A stretch of 64,000 nt of DNA from Echinicola soli (GTDB lineage: Bacteria > Bacteroidota > Bacteroidia > Cytophagales > Cyclobacteriaceae): positions 501,501-565,500 of the forward strand of contig NZ_CP041253.1 of the NCBI RefSeq assembly GCF_006575665.1. Reading direction: 5' to 3'. Positions within the stretch are counted from its first letter, which is position 1. The number at the start of each line of letters is the position of its first letter. Both the position numbers and the translations under genes were made by a program. The notes below the pieces were generated by a model. That model was not told the origin of the DNA, did no database searches, and saw only the letters and a list, made by a program, of their open reading frames with translations. Shown here piece after piece: positions 1 to 9,234 of the stretch.

Positions 1-581
1 TCATCAGAACCGATCAATTCGGCCGTAATCACATCGCAGTGCTCCATCCAAGAATAAGCGGCTTCTGCTACGGCTTCATCTTCACGGATGACATGAAGGA
101 TTTTTGCCCAAAACCATTCTGAAGAGTAAATACCTCCTTCGTATTTGGTATAATCTTCTCCACCCCATGTCCTGGCCAGTTCATTGATTTCATCGGCCTC
201 TTTGATAGCAGTATGGTCTTTCCAGAGCACCATCATGGCATTGGGATTTTCAGCAAATTCCGGAGACAACGCCAGCGGCTTGCCTTGTTTGTCCACTGCC
301 ATTGGGGAAGAACCGGTTGTATCTACACAAATCCCCTTGATCTGACCAGAAGGTACACCGGATTCCTTTATCACTTCCCTGATCGTCTCTTCCAAACCTT
401 CCAAGTGATCCAATGGATGCTGCCTAAACTGATTGCTTACAGGGTCACAGTATTTCCCTTTCTTCCATCTGGGATACCAAAAGACATGGCTGCCTTTTAC
501 CTCCCCATTGCTCGTATTGACGATTACCGCCCTGACAGAATCAGAGCCATAATCCAAGCCAATGACAAATTTATCGTTCAT
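1..581 (-). CDS. araB: Ribulokinase, partial (N-terminal part)
   Basis: This is an FGGY-family carbohydrate kinase that phosphorylates L-ribulose with ATP in the cytoplasm, the second step of L-arabinose catabolism. The gene starts at an ATG at 581 and is still open at base 1, so only about 193 residues are visible and the C-terminal half lies outside the window. The first residues read MNDKFVIGLDYGSDSVRAVI, the FGGY N-terminal phosphate-binding signature. Later residues (DTTGSSPM, and the VLWKDHTA and SSEWFWAK stretches) fit bacterial AraB. It is the last visible gene of a minus-strand run encoding arabinan-degrading enzymes, which supports ribulose as substrate. About 490 bases of repeat-rich DNA separate it from the GH51 gene, so it may have its own promoter. 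Another FGGY kinase is possible but less likely. Confidence 0.88.
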   Translation of the reverse strand, partial: MNDKFVIGLDYGSDSVRAVIVNTSNGEVKGSHVFWYPRWKKGKYCDPVSNQFRQHPLDHLEGLEETIREVIKESGVPSGQIKGICVDTTGSSPMAVDKQGKPLALSPEFAENPNAMMVLWKDHTAIKEADEINELARTWGGEDYTKYEGGIYSSEWFWAKILHVIREDEAVAEAAYSWMEHCDVITAELIGSD

Positions 582-660
582 GGTGCTAATACTTTATTAT
601 ATGAGTTATGTTATTTCGTCCTAAAGAGGGTACCAATGATAGAATCATCACCGCGAGCTT

Positions 661-760
661 GCCTGGTGCCAAACAGGCTTATCTGATGCCAAACAGGCTT
701 GCCTGGTATCCAACAGGTTTGCCTGATATGGAACAGGCTTATCTGATGCCAAACAGGAAG
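661..760. repeat. Five tandem 20-bp repeats
   Basis: Five head-to-tail 20-bp units lie at 661-680, 681-700, 701-720, 721-740 and 741-760. The consensus is close to GCCTGGTGCCAAACAGGCTT, with 0 to 5 changes per unit. Two more copies occur in tandem at about 48711-48750, and an inverted relative occurs near 36718. The unit is part of the dispersed intergenic repeat family of this genome. No coding function is seen. Confidence 0.85.
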
Positions 761-769
761 ATATGACAA

Positions 770-1040
770 AGCAGTCCCGTCTTAAGAATACGAGATTGCT
801 TCCTCCCTCCGGTTGTCGCAATGACGTTTAGGGCAGACGGGATTGCTTCATTTTGTTTCTCTGCGTTCACAATGACGTTTTGGTTATGATGCTACCATTT
901 CTCTAATCGCCATTGCGAGGAAGTATAGCCTGTCCCGAGCTATCGGGAACGAAGCAATCTCGTGTTTCGAAGCTGAGATTGCTTTACTCATTTGCCCTCC
1001 GTTGGCAATGACGCTCCTCCACTTTCCTCTCAGGTCTTCT
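770..1040. repeat. Mosaic of dispersed intergenic repeats
   Basis: The rest of the 582-1076 gap holds several copies, in both orientations, of short phrases such as GCAATGACG, CATTGCGAGGAAG, GAAGCAATCTCG and ACGAGATTGCTT. A small palindrome, TCCCGAGCTATCGGGA, lies near 933-950. The same phrases recur at 8370-8500, 36585-36780 and 48663-48912. This is the 'cgtcattgcgag' type of dispersed repeat common in Bacteroidota intergenic DNA. No gene is supported here. Confidence 0.7.
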
Positions 1041-1076
1041 GACCTCAGCCTCACTACACAGTACTACAAACCTACC

Positions 1077-2624
1077 TTACTTTACTCTCAGAACTATCAC
1101 GGACTTTGCTGGTACCTTTACATTAAGCACGTCTTTATTCCATTTGAAATCATCAAACGCCTCAATGCTCACCACCTCATTGTCTTCGAAGGAATTGTGG
1201 CTGTTCAGTTCAGGTGCTGTCAAGTACCTTCCTGAAACCTCCTTGGCTTCAGTCCCGTGAAGGAGCACATCCAGGTCCATGGCTTTATCTGGATCGACAT
1301 TGGCGATACTGATATTGACAGTACCATCTTCAGAAAGTGACGAAGACACGTTTAGTGCTTCCATCTCCACATCACCAGCTTTCACTTTTTCGCTTGTCAG
1401 GTATGATGGCAGCAATGTCGCATCCATGTGGGGCTTATAAAGGTCAAACACATGGTAAGTCGGTGTCAGGAGCATCTTATCATCTTCGGTAAGGATCAAC
1501 GCCTGAAGCACATTTACCGTTTGTGCCAAGTTGGCCATATGGACACGATCAGCATGTTGGTTAAAGATGTTCAAGGTAATCGCAGCCACAAATGCATCCC
1601 TTAGCGTATTCTGCTGATACAAAAAGCCGGGATTAGTGTTAGGCTCCACATCATACCAGGTACCCCATTCATCCACGATCAACTTCACGCGCTTTCTCGG
1701 ATCGTACTTATCCATTCTGGTTTCATGGTTGGTCAATAGCTGGTCCATAAAGGCTGCCTTTTCTAAGGTAGTCAGGTATTCTTCTTTGCTAAAATCAGTA
1801 GAAGAGCCCTTATCACCCCAGTTGCCCGGAATGGTATAGTAGTGCAAAGACATCGCATCCATCATGTGAAGTGGAATCTTTTGCATTAACACTTCAGTCC
1901 AATTGTAATCGGTAGAATTGGCACCACCGGCAATTTTATAAAGTTTGGCTCCGGGATAATCCCTCGCAAATGTGGCGTATCTTCTGTACTCATTCGCATA
2001 GTATTCAGGAGTCATATTGCCTCCACAGCCCCAGCTTTCGTTTCCTACTCCCCAGTACTTGATCTGCCAAGGCTCATCTCTGCCGTTTTTCTTACGTAAG
2101 TTGGCCATTGGGCTTACTCCGTCAAAGTTGATGTACTCTACCCACTTGGACATTTCCTCTACGGAGCCGCTGCCCACATTGCCCGTAATGTAGGGCTCGG
2201 TACCCAGCATTTCCACAAAACCAAAGAATTCGTGCGTACCAAAGGAATTATCTTCTGTCACACCACCCCAGTGGGTGTTGATCATCTTAGGTCGTTCGCT
2301 TCTCGGACCGATCCCATCTGTCCAGTGGTACTCATCCGCAAAACAGCCCCCTGGCCATCTGAGGTTGGGGATGTCCAATGCTTTCAAGGCTTCGAATACA
2401 TCGGTTCGATAACCATTGATATTTTCTATTTCCGAATCAGGGCCGACCCAGATACCACCATAGATACAACGACCAAGGTGCTCACTAAAATGTCCGTAAA
2501 TATGTCGACTAATTTGGGTCTTTCCCTGGTCTGCATTGATGACCAGTTTGTTTTGGGCCATGGTAGCAAATCCGGACAGCATCACTACTGCCATCATCAG
2601 ACCGCCAAGTAAGATTTTCTTCAT
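1077..2624 (-). CDS. GH51 alpha-L-arabinofuranosidase, secreted
   Basis: This 515-residue protein is a retaining exo-alpha-L-arabinofuranosidase that removes arabinose from arabinan, arabinoxylan or oligosaccharides. A signal peptide (residues 1-23, ending ATMAQ) indicates export, probably to the periplasm. GH51 landmarks are visible: the (beta/alpha)8 N-terminal strand motifs [13 protein letters not shown] (89-101), the acid/base Glu196 in GNESWGCGG, and the nucleophile Glu319 in VDEWGTWYD. The C-terminal part is the usual beta-sandwich. The length is typical. The gene lies 47 bp after the GH97 stop in the same minus-strand run, which fits co-transcription with the other arabinan enzymes. 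The family assignment is secure; the exact substrate is inferred from context. Confidence 0.93.
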   Translation of the reverse strand: MKKILLGGLMMAVVMLSGFATMAQNKLVINADQGKTQISRHIYGHFSEHLGRCIYGGIWVGPDSEIENINGYRTDVFEALKALDIPNLRWPGGCFADEYHWTDGIGPRSERPKMINTHWGGVTEDNSFGTHEFFGFVEMLGTEPYITGNVGSGSVEEMSKWVEYINFDGVSPMANLRKKNGRDEPWQIKYWGVGNESWGCGGNMTPEYYANEYRRYATFARDYPGAKLYKIAGGANSTDYNWTEVLMQKIPLHMMDAMSLHYYTIPGNWGDKGSSTDFSKEEYLTTLEKAAFMDQLLTNHETRMDKYDPRKRVKLIVDEWGTWYDVEPNTNPGFLYQQNTLRDAFVAAITLNIFNQHADRVHMANLAQTVNVLQALILTEDDKMLLTPTYHVFDLYKPHMDATLLPSYLTSEKVKAGDVEMEALNVSSSLSEDGTVNISIANVDPDKAMDLDVLLHGTEAKEVSGRYLTAPELNSHNSFEDNEVVSIEAFDDFKWNKDVLNVKVPAKSVIVLRVK

Positions 2625-2670
2625 GATTTTAATTAGGTTTATCAGTTATTAAGTGTCTAAATTACATTTT

Positions 2671-4602
2671 TTATTTCATTTGGAAAAGTACAAAACCGGT
2701 ATTTGCCGACAAATTCACCTCATACCCCTCACCCACATTCACTTCCTTGATATCGAAACTTGCCTTATCAGCAGTATCTGTGATCAATAACCACTTGCTG
2801 GAAGCATCTACAAAGGATAGATCGAGCTGAATGGATTTACTTTCAACAGCCCCATTTATCCCGGACACATACCATCTCCCTTCCCCCTTTCTGGCCAATA
2901 CTGCAAATTCCCCCGGATAACCTTCCAAAAAACGAGTATCTTCCCAAGTAGCTGGTAATTGCTGAAGGTATTGGATAATTTCTTGGGGTTGCTTGGCTGT
3001 TCCTTCAGGGGTTTCGGCCAAATGCTGAATACCTGATTCATACATTACCGTCAAGGCAAGTTCAAAAGCCTTGCTCGTTTTTCTGTCTATGTTTGGAATC
3101 TCATCAAGCGACATCGGCGTAAAATCCATCGGATCAAAGACATTCCGTGTAAATGGCAGCACTGCACAATGTGCCGCCACCCTATCGGCAAAAGCTTGCT
3201 CAAAAGTGATCATCTCAAAGCCCTTTACCGACTCCATGGTCATGAGGTGAGGATAAGTCCGCTGCCAACCTCTGGGCAATGTGGTTCCATGAAAATTCAC
3301 CATAAGGCCGGCCGCTGCAGCATCTTTCAAAATGGCATGATAGTATCCGATCATTGATTGCCCGTCCCCTCCAAAGAAATCGATCTTTACACCTGCCACG
3401 CCCATCTCCTTGATCCGCTGAAACTCCTTCATTCTACCTTCATCCTCCACCAGCATATTTCTGGGATGGTATGGCGTAGTATTCCAGCTACCTGCTGAGT
3501 TGTACCAAAGGTGGACCTTTACGCCTTTGTCAGCTGCGTAAGCCACTAATTCGGCAATCTTGTCATACCCGATGGTTGTGTCCCAATTAACATCGATCAG
3601 GCAATGCTCGTAGTTCATCTTGGCCGCAAAATCAATATGGTCTTTTTGGATATCATAAGTGATGGACTGGTCCTTGCCCAAGGCCCAGCTCCACGCTGCT
3701 TGTCCAGGTTCGATAAAATCCGTGGTCATGTCTATCTGTGGTTTTGCCATGTCGGTTCCCAGAGTGGATTCGACTACAGTTCCCAGATCACCTACGGCCA
3801 AAATCCTCCAAGGTGATTTCCAGGGCAAAGTACTTGTCGGCTTGGCCGGACCACCTGGAAATGCCTCTTCGTCACTAGGGAAGGTCACGGCATATTCTCC
3901 TTCTGGAGACTCGGCATGTAGTCTGGTGGCGCAATAATCACTTCCAAGTCCCGCTTCCGAAATCAACAACCATGTATCATTGCTGTGAAACAGGGCTGGA
4001 TAAACCCAACCAGAAGAAATAGGTGATACTGTACCCACGGGGACCCCCATTTGATATTCCTCTTCATAGGACGGATTGCTGCTCTCCCATCCGGTATTGA
4101 CTTCAGCGATCGGTTGCATCCAGGCTTTTGCGGTTTCCGGAAAATTATACGTGGTCATTTCATCTTCGATAGTGTACTCCTTGCCTTCTGCTCCAATGAA
4201 CTGGTACTGGAATGCCAGACCATCATTGGACAGTCTAAAGATGACAGATAGTTTTGCTCCCTCTTTATTTAAAAAAGTATAGTGTTTTTCCTTCCCCAGA
4301 TACGTGATGTTTTTCTTTTTGCCATGCAGCAGGGTGTATTGGTCTTTTATTTCTGACACTCCGGTCACGCTACCGAGTGTCAGCCCTTCATACAGGTTCA
4401 CGTTGCCCATCATCACCCCCAGGTGTGACCATTCCAAAATTTCCTGGCCCTTTCGGCTGAGGTGATATAGTGCCTTTCCTTCTTCCAGCTTCACATCCAA
4501 GATGAGCTGCCCATCAGGTGACTGCAAGGTCATGTCTTCTTTTTTCTCTGAACAAGCCCAACAGCTAATGAGCAAACAAACAATTAGGGTTATTTTTTTC
4601 AT
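2671..4602 (-). CDS. GH97 glycoside hydrolase, lipoprotein
   Basis: This 643-residue glycoside hydrolase family 97 enzyme is a SusB relative. The start was placed at 4602 because MKKITLIVCLLISCWACSEK is a clean lipoprotein signal with Cys17; a longer ORF to 4638 would add 12 residues before it. It has an N-terminal beta-super-sandwich, a catalytic TIM barrel, and a C-terminal beta domain. Asp408 in VKIDFFGGDGQ and Glu457 in TMESVKG match the nucleophile and acid/base of the retaining GH97 subgroup rather than the inverting alpha-glucosidase subgroup. Retaining members include alpha-galactosidases and a beta-L-arabinopyranosidase. In this arabinan locus an arabinopyranosidase or galactosidase role is plausible but inferred. 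It lies between the GH127 and GH51 genes. Confidence 0.9.
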   Translation of the reverse strand: MKKITLIVCLLISCWACSEKKEDMTLQSPDGQLILDVKLEEGKALYHLSRKGQEILEWSHLGVMMGNVNLYEGLTLGSVTGVSEIKDQYTLLHGKKKNITYLGKEKHYTFLNKEGAKLSVIFRLSNDGLAFQYQFIGAEGKEYTIEDEMTTYNFPETAKAWMQPIAEVNTGWESSNPSYEEEYQMGVPVGTVSPISSGWVYPALFHSNDTWLLISEAGLGSDYCATRLHAESPEGEYAVTFPSDEEAFPGGPAKPTSTLPWKSPWRILAVGDLGTVVESTLGTDMAKPQIDMTTDFIEPGQAAWSWALGKDQSITYDIQKDHIDFAAKMNYEHCLIDVNWDTTIGYDKIAELVAYAADKGVKVHLWYNSAGSWNTTPYHPRNMLVEDEGRMKEFQRIKEMGVAGVKIDFFGGDGQSMIGYYHAILKDAAAAGLMVNFHGTTLPRGWQRTYPHLMTMESVKGFEMITFEQAFADRVAAHCAVLPFTRNVFDPMDFTPMSLDEIPNIDRKTSKAFELALTVMYESGIQHLAETPEGTAKQPQEIIQYLQQLPATWEDTRFLEGYPGEFAVLARKGEGRWYVSGINGAVESKSIQLDLSFVDASSKWLLITDTADKASFDIKEVNVGEGYEVNLSANTGFVLFQMK

Positions 4603-4718
4603 GGTTTTTATAGATTTAAGTCTTGAGACTGTTATCATAACTTTTCCTTTCGACGTTTGAGTCTGGTTAGAGCTGAAGGACTGACTCCGCTCAGCTTTCA
4701 GATCAAACTCCTTCCATT

Positions 4719-7061
4719 TTACTTCATTAAACGTACATAATAAATCCGCTCGGTTGATTGGCCGTTCTCCGCACGGAACTCCAGCACTAACTTCTCCTCT
4801 TTCTGTAATGATTCTGGCAGCGGGTAATCAATTTCCTGACTGGATCCTTCCTTGTTTTCTAACTGGACCTCCTGAAACAGTTTACCATTGATAAAGATAT
4901 CAAAAGTATTCCCTACCACCTTAGCAGGAAAAACCAGTCTCAGTTTTTTGCCCTCCCTATTGTCGTTCTTAAGCTCATAGCTGAACCAATCGGTGGTGCT
5001 CCTCCAGAAATATCCTTCAGTATTGCCCGAAAGAGTATGCTCTCCTTTAAAGAAATGATCGGATTCCGGCTGTTGCTCCCCCGTAGCGACTTGATCTACC
5101 GTAGCCCGTTCCAATGCCAGCATAACTTCATCTTTTTCACCGATTGCTTTCCTTGTAGCGGTCACTTTATCGGGCTCGCTGATTGGCCAATAAATCTGAT
5201 ACCGGGTGTCATGTACTTGGTAAAATGGCCTTAGCGTAAAAACATTTTCATCTGCATCTATTGATGCCAGCTCAAACTGCATAGGATTGGAAGACGGTAC
5301 CGGCAAGGCCTCAGGACGAGTACCTTTCGACACCAATACAGGCGTCTCTGCCAGCGGTATCATCTTCCCAGCTGCCACATGTCCCATTCGACTATCATCA
5401 GCAAAGAGACCAGGCATGTTCTCCGTTCCCTCAGTGGCCGCCAAAACAATCGGACCGTACACAAATGCCCCCCAATCCGATCCATCGGGGAGTACTTCCC
5501 ACTGCATGTTCATAGGGAGTTTTACCTCTAGTTGATCCCCGTTTCTCCACTTTCTGTCAATGGTCACGAAAGAGGAAGGTGCTGCGTTGACTTTAATGGA
5601 GCGGCCATTCACAAAAACCTCCAGCGCTCCCTTTTCCACCCATGATGGATAACGCAACTTAACGGCCATTTTCTGCGGCCTTTCTAAGTCAAATGTAAAA
5701 GAACTCCTAGGCTCTTCCGGGAAATTGTTTTTCTGCTTTAGCACCATTCCCTTTTCTTCCCAGCGCAACTCAGAAGGAATAAAAAGATTGATATACAATT
5801 CCTCTTTGGAATGGGCATAGATAAACTCTCCGTACTTCGCATGATTCTCCAGTCCAGATCCCACACAGCACCAGAAGCCCTGATGTGGCTGTGAATATAC
5901 TCGATAATGCTCGGGCCGCATTGGTGTAAAATACACAAAGCCGCCCTTCTCAGGATGCTGACTGGACAAGATATGGTTATACAATCCCCTTTCAAAGAAA
6001 TCTACATATTCAGCTTTTGGATTGGAACGAAATAGCTGCTCGCTCAGCCGGAGCATGTTGTAGGTATTGCAGGTTTCCGGACCTTGATTGGAAGAGACCA
6101 TGGAAGAAAAGTCGTTTACGGGATGAAAGTGCTCACGGACACTGTTTCCCCCAATGGTCACCGATCGCTCCTCCACCACGGTATGCCAGAAAAAATCTGC
6201 TGCATCTTGCCATTCGGCTAAATTTCCCTCTTGGGCAATTCGCTGAAACCCGATCACCTTGGGGATTTGGGTATTGGCATGCATGCCTGTAAGCTCGTCC
6301 TCATGCTGTGCCAATGGCTCCAACACCATTTTATGAGACATTTTCTTGGCCAATCCCAAGTATTTCTCCTCTCCTGTAATGGCTGCCACATCAGCAAACA
6401 CCTCGTTCATACCACCATGCTCGCTAATCAACATTTGCTGGAACTGCTCATTGGTAAGTTCTTTTGTCAGTTCATAAAACCACTCCGTAAGATCTGCTAG
6501 AACGGTTTTGGCTTGCTCATTCTTCCCTATCCAGTAGGCATCTCTCAAGCCTGCATAGATTTTATGGATATTGTATAGCGGCACCCATTTTTGGTTAAGC
6601 GAAAATCCTCCTGCATCGATTTTTCCTTGTCCAATTTCTTTCCACATGGCCTGACCACCAGGAATCCCCCCCACGTAGCCATTTCCGTTTTCTTTCTGGG
6701 CTATGGCCAGCTGCTCGACCATGTAATCCATCCGCCGTTTCATTTCTTCATCTCCTGTACTGGCATACATCATGGCCAGTGCAGACAGGTAATGCCCGCC
6801 AATGTGTCCATCCAAACCGGTATTTTCCCAATTTGGATAGCGCTTTGCCGACCAATCCAGACCCGCCTCCAGCATGTAGGGAGCAAGTAAACGGTCCACA
6901 TCCATGGCCTTCATATAGGTCATATCCACGTACTGTGCCTCAAAAAAGGGGCTTGGGGATAGTTTCACTTGATCAAGTTGAAAAAGTTGTACCTGTGGTT
7001 TTTGGGCCATGGCTACTTGGAATCCTCCTAGAAGCATTAGACCAGAAATGAGTTTTTTCAT
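4719..7061 (-). CDS. GH127/GH146-type beta-L-arabinofuranosidase (DUF1680)
   Basis: This 780-residue secreted protein belongs to the DUF1680 superfamily of cysteine-dependent beta-L-arabinofuranosidases (GH127/GH146). The signal peptide ends near residue 19 (VAMAQ). The (alpha/alpha)6 barrel occupies roughly 30-430 and carries the zinc and nucleophile residues of this family: Glu329 and Cys331 in GPETCNTYN, and Cys398-Cys399 in GFWCCVGSG. After the barrel come beta-sandwich domains and a C-terminal extension of about 130 residues, which gives the length of the longer Bacteroidota members. It would remove terminal beta-L-arabinofuranose, complementing the alpha-specific GH51 and GH43 enzymes beside it. 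The GH127 versus GH146 choice cannot be made by eye. Confidence 0.88.
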   Translation of the reverse strand: MKKLISGLMLLGGFQVAMAQKPQVQLFQLDQVKLSPSPFFEAQYVDMTYMKAMDVDRLLAPYMLEAGLDWSAKRYPNWENTGLDGHIGGHYLSALAMMYASTGDEEMKRRMDYMVEQLAIAQKENGNGYVGGIPGGQAMWKEIGQGKIDAGGFSLNQKWVPLYNIHKIYAGLRDAYWIGKNEQAKTVLADLTEWFYELTKELTNEQFQQMLISEHGGMNEVFADVAAITGEEKYLGLAKKMSHKMVLEPLAQHEDELTGMHANTQIPKVIGFQRIAQEGNLAEWQDAADFFWHTVVEERSVTIGGNSVREHFHPVNDFSSMVSSNQGPETCNTYNMLRLSEQLFRSNPKAEYVDFFERGLYNHILSSQHPEKGGFVYFTPMRPEHYRVYSQPHQGFWCCVGSGLENHAKYGEFIYAHSKEELYINLFIPSELRWEEKGMVLKQKNNFPEEPRSSFTFDLERPQKMAVKLRYPSWVEKGALEVFVNGRSIKVNAAPSSFVTIDRKWRNGDQLEVKLPMNMQWEVLPDGSDWGAFVYGPIVLAATEGTENMPGLFADDSRMGHVAAGKMIPLAETPVLVSKGTRPEALPVPSSNPMQFELASIDADENVFTLRPFYQVHDTRYQIYWPISEPDKVTATRKAIGEKDEVMLALERATVDQVATGEQQPESDHFFKGEHTLSGNTEGYFWRSTTDWFSYELKNDNREGKKLRLVFPAKVVGNTFDIFINGKLFQEVQLENKEGSSQEIDYPLPESLQKEEKLVLEFRAENGQSTERIYYVRLMK

Positions 7062-7084
7062 AATTTTTTACATTGCCTAAGCCA

Positions 7085-7363
7085 TTATTTCTTTTTCCCA
7101 AAAATGGCCGTTCCTTCGTTATTTAAACCTGTGAACAACAGTGTTTCTTGGTGATTTTTCCAATCGTAACCATTTTGTACCCTTAATTTGTCTATAAATA
7201 TACCATTTCCAATATTTAATGTAAGCCAAGGGGCATCAAATGACCACCTGTTTTCCTGCTCCCCATCAATGGTCCCGTTCTCATCCAGGCTAATCTCATA
7301 GGAAGATTGAAAATCAGGATCAGCCTGTTCGGTGGCAAAACCAGGAATAACCTGATATCCCAT
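7085..7363 (-). CDS. GH43 arabinanase C-terminal domain encoded as a separate ORF
   Basis: This 92-residue ORF begins at an ATG that overlaps the stop of the upstream GH43 gene by one base (TAATG). The sequence resembles the small beta-barrel domain that follows the propeller in many endo-arabinanases: SYEISLDENGTIDGE near residues 21-35, NGYDWKNHQETLLFTGLNN, and the ending GTAIFGKKK. It has no signal peptide, so as a separate protein it would stay in the cytoplasm. That makes a split gene (single-base frameshift) or programmed -1 frameshifting more likely than an independent gene. The frame is closed by TGA three codons upstream of the ATG, which leaves a very short shift window. Translational coupling at TAATG is the alternative. 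Confidence 0.6.
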   Translation of the reverse strand: MGYQVIPGFATEQADPDFQSSYEISLDENGTIDGEQENRWSFDAPWLTLNIGNGIFIDKLRVQNGYDWKNHQETLLFTGLNNEGTAIFGKKK

Positions 7364-8346
7364 TATTCTTCAATACTCACCTGTGGCCATCCCTCAGCAT
7401 CCCAGCTAATCTCTCTTATAAATAATCTTGGCCTTCCATTGTCGTGGGCATCATAACCGTGAAAGATCAAATAATCCTTTCCATCAAATGTATAGGTGGA
7501 ATTATGGCCTACACCGTACCAGTCTTCATTCCCTTCCAGCACCAAAGTACCTCCACCATTGTACATGCTTTTGCCATCTCTATCTAAATAAGGGCCAGTC
7601 AGCGTCTTGGATCTTCCCACCATCATTTTATAGGTACTCCGCTCTCCTCGACAGCAGAGGTCAAAAGACACAAACATATAATAATATCCATCCTTTTTGA
7701 AAATAAACGGGGCTTCGACAGCGGCATCTCCCGGATCTCTCTCATCCAGCTCAAAGGTTCTCTTCCTTCTCACTGGAGTAAACCAGTCTTCTGGGCCATT
7801 CTTTACCGATAAGAGATCCTCTGTCAACTTCACTAACTTCAACCCACTCCAAAAGGATCCGAAAGACATCCAAGGTGTCCCTTGCTCATCGGTAATGATA
7901 TGGGGATCAATCGCATTCCACATGTCCCGCCCAGGCACACTTTCGATGACAATACCGTGATCTGTCCACTTATAATCAGGTGAGGAGGAATCGAGTGTTT
8001 TATTGGTGGCTACGCCAATGGCAGAAGTGTTTTTGGCAAAAGTGGAGATGGAATAATACAGGTAATATTGGTCGTTATGGAAAAAAATATCCGGTGCCCA
8101 TATATGGTTCCCAAAGTCAGGGACAACATCCTTTGCCCAAGTGGGTGCTTCTGAAAAAACAGGGGCTTCACGTTCCCAGTTCTCCATATCAGGAGAAGAC
8201 CATACCGCGATCCCCCTGCCTGTACAAAACAGGTAATAGGTATCGTTTTCCTTGATCATTACAGGGTCATGCACGGAAATGCCCTGGGCCATTCCGGCAA
8301 TAACACAAATCAAAATTAGCAGAAAGGTTATTAGTGGCTTTTTCAT
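7363..8346 (-). CDS. GH43 arabinan endo-1,5-alpha-L-arabinanase-like, catalytic domain
   Basis: This 327-residue secreted five-bladed beta-propeller of family GH43 has a signal peptide ending near residue 20 (GMAQ). The catalytic set is visible: Asp27 (VHDPVM, base), Asp147 (WNAIDPHI, pKa modulator) and Glu211 (AAVEAPFIF, acid). The FDLCCRGERSTYKM stretch is typical of the endo-arabinanase-like subfamilies. The propeller appears complete and stops right after the conserved SWDAEGWPQV segment. The accessory C-terminal domain normally fused to it is in the next, overlapping ORF. It would cut the alpha-1,5-arabinan backbone. It is first in the enzyme run, 190 bp after the DUF3823 gene. Confidence 0.9.
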   Translation of the reverse strand: MKKPLITFLLILICVIAGMAQGISVHDPVMIKENDTYYLFCTGRGIAVWSSPDMENWEREAPVFSEAPTWAKDVVPDFGNHIWAPDIFFHNDQYYLYYSISTFAKNTSAIGVATNKTLDSSSPDYKWTDHGIVIESVPGRDMWNAIDPHIITDEQGTPWMSFGSFWSGLKLVKLTEDLLSVKNGPEDWFTPVRRKRTFELDERDPGDAAVEAPFIFKKDGYYYMFVSFDLCCRGERSTYKMMVGRSKTLTGPYLDRDGKSMYNGGGTLVLEGNEDWYGVGHNSTYTFDGKDYLIFHGYDAHDNGRPRLFIREISWDAEGWPQVSIEE

Positions 8347-8364
8347 ATCAGTAATTATAAATAG

Positions 8365-8505
8365 GAAGAGGCTGCCTCAAAAGTCGTCGTCATTACGAAT
8401 TCGGTGAATATCGAATGAAGTAATCTATTCGTGCGTAAAATAAGTACACATCGAGATCACTTCGCTTCGCTCGTGATGACGTAATTTCTTATGATGAGAC
8501 AGCCT
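8365..8505. repeat. Dispersed intergenic repeat between DUF3823 and GH43 genes
   Basis: The 8347-8538 spacer holds an imperfect inverted arrangement. GTCGTCATTACGAATTCGG lies on the left and the complementary phrase TCGTGATGACG on the right, with ATCACTTCGCTTCGCTCGTG between. This matches the dispersed repeat family seen at 770-1040 and 48663-48912. It separates the susCD-DUF3823 block from the hydrolase block. It could act as an mRNA hairpin, but that is inference. Confidence 0.55.
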
Positions 8506-8538
8506 ATTCCCGGTTAAATAGGTTTTGATAAGTGTGTG

Positions 8539-9222
8539 TTAGTTTATGGACACATTGTCCACCGGGGAATAAAGCAACTCTTCCACACCGACGGTTTTCA
8601 CACCCACACGAACGAATAGATCGCTTCTACCTCTCAGACCATCAGGAATCGTCACATCCATCGTAGCGGCTGTACCTGGGCTCACTTGATTGCCAAAGAA
8701 CCTGCCCAACCCCTCGTTTCGAACGATATCGGTCAGCGAAGTCCTGCCCAAATATACATCGGTAAACTCTATGTTACTAGCCGCATTGATTTGGTTGATT
8801 GTAAAACTGGCCCGGACAATAGTGTCATTGACAATTTCATAGTTAGGCTCATTTAGGGTGAAGTAAGGATCTACCTCCACCTCGATTTCTTGGGCTCCGC
8901 TCAATGAAATGTCCAAGGAATCTGTCTGATCCATCCATGGGCCATTACCCCTGATCAAGGTCAGCTTATAGTTTCCATCGAATAATTTGGCAGAGAATGT
9001 ACCATCCTGTGACACATACACAGGGATTTTCTGGAACAGGTCATAGCCATGCTGCCATAGCTCCAGCTGCACACCTTGGTTTCTAAGGCCAAGCGGCTCT
9101 CCTTCGTATACAATTCTACCGGTCAAGGTTGATTTTGGTTCTTCAAAATTATCGTACTCGCAGCTGGCCACCATAAAACCCAGCACCAGCAAAAGGCACG
9201 ATTGAATGATATTTAGTTTCAT
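8539..9222 (-). CDS. DUF3823 lipoprotein (PUL accessory, arabinan locus)
   Basis: This lipoprotein of about 227 residues belongs to DUF3823, a family commonly encoded just after susD. The start was placed at 9222 (MKLNIIQSCLLLVLG) with lipobox Cys near residue 21 in MVASCEYD; an ATG three codons upstream (9231) is also possible. Residues about 30-105 form a transthyretin-like beta-sandwich (STLTGRIVYEGEPL, then DGTFSAKLFDGNYKLTL), and the C-terminal half is a second beta domain. Known members are thought to be surface glycan-binding or SusD-associated proteins; no enzyme motif is seen. The gene follows susD by a few bases, so it is co-translated with the transporter. A second DUF3823 gene occupies the same place in the other PUL. 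Confidence 0.85.
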   Translation of the reverse strand: MKLNIIQSCLLLVLGFMVASCEYDNFEEPKSTLTGRIVYEGEPLGLRNQGVQLELWQHGYDLFQKIPVYVSQDGTFSAKLFDGNYKLTLIRGNGPWMDQTDSLDISLSGAQEIEVEVDPYFTLNEPNYEIVNDTIVRASFTINQINAASNIEFTDVYLGRTSLTDIVRNEGLGRFFGNQVSPGTAATMDVTIPDGLRGRSDLFVRVGVKTVGVEELLYSPVDNVSIN

Positions 9223-9234
9223 AATTGGCATCTT

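Noticed and set aside
661..760. 20-bp repeats as a CRISPR array
   Set aside because: The units are contiguous with no spacers, and no cas genes are present.
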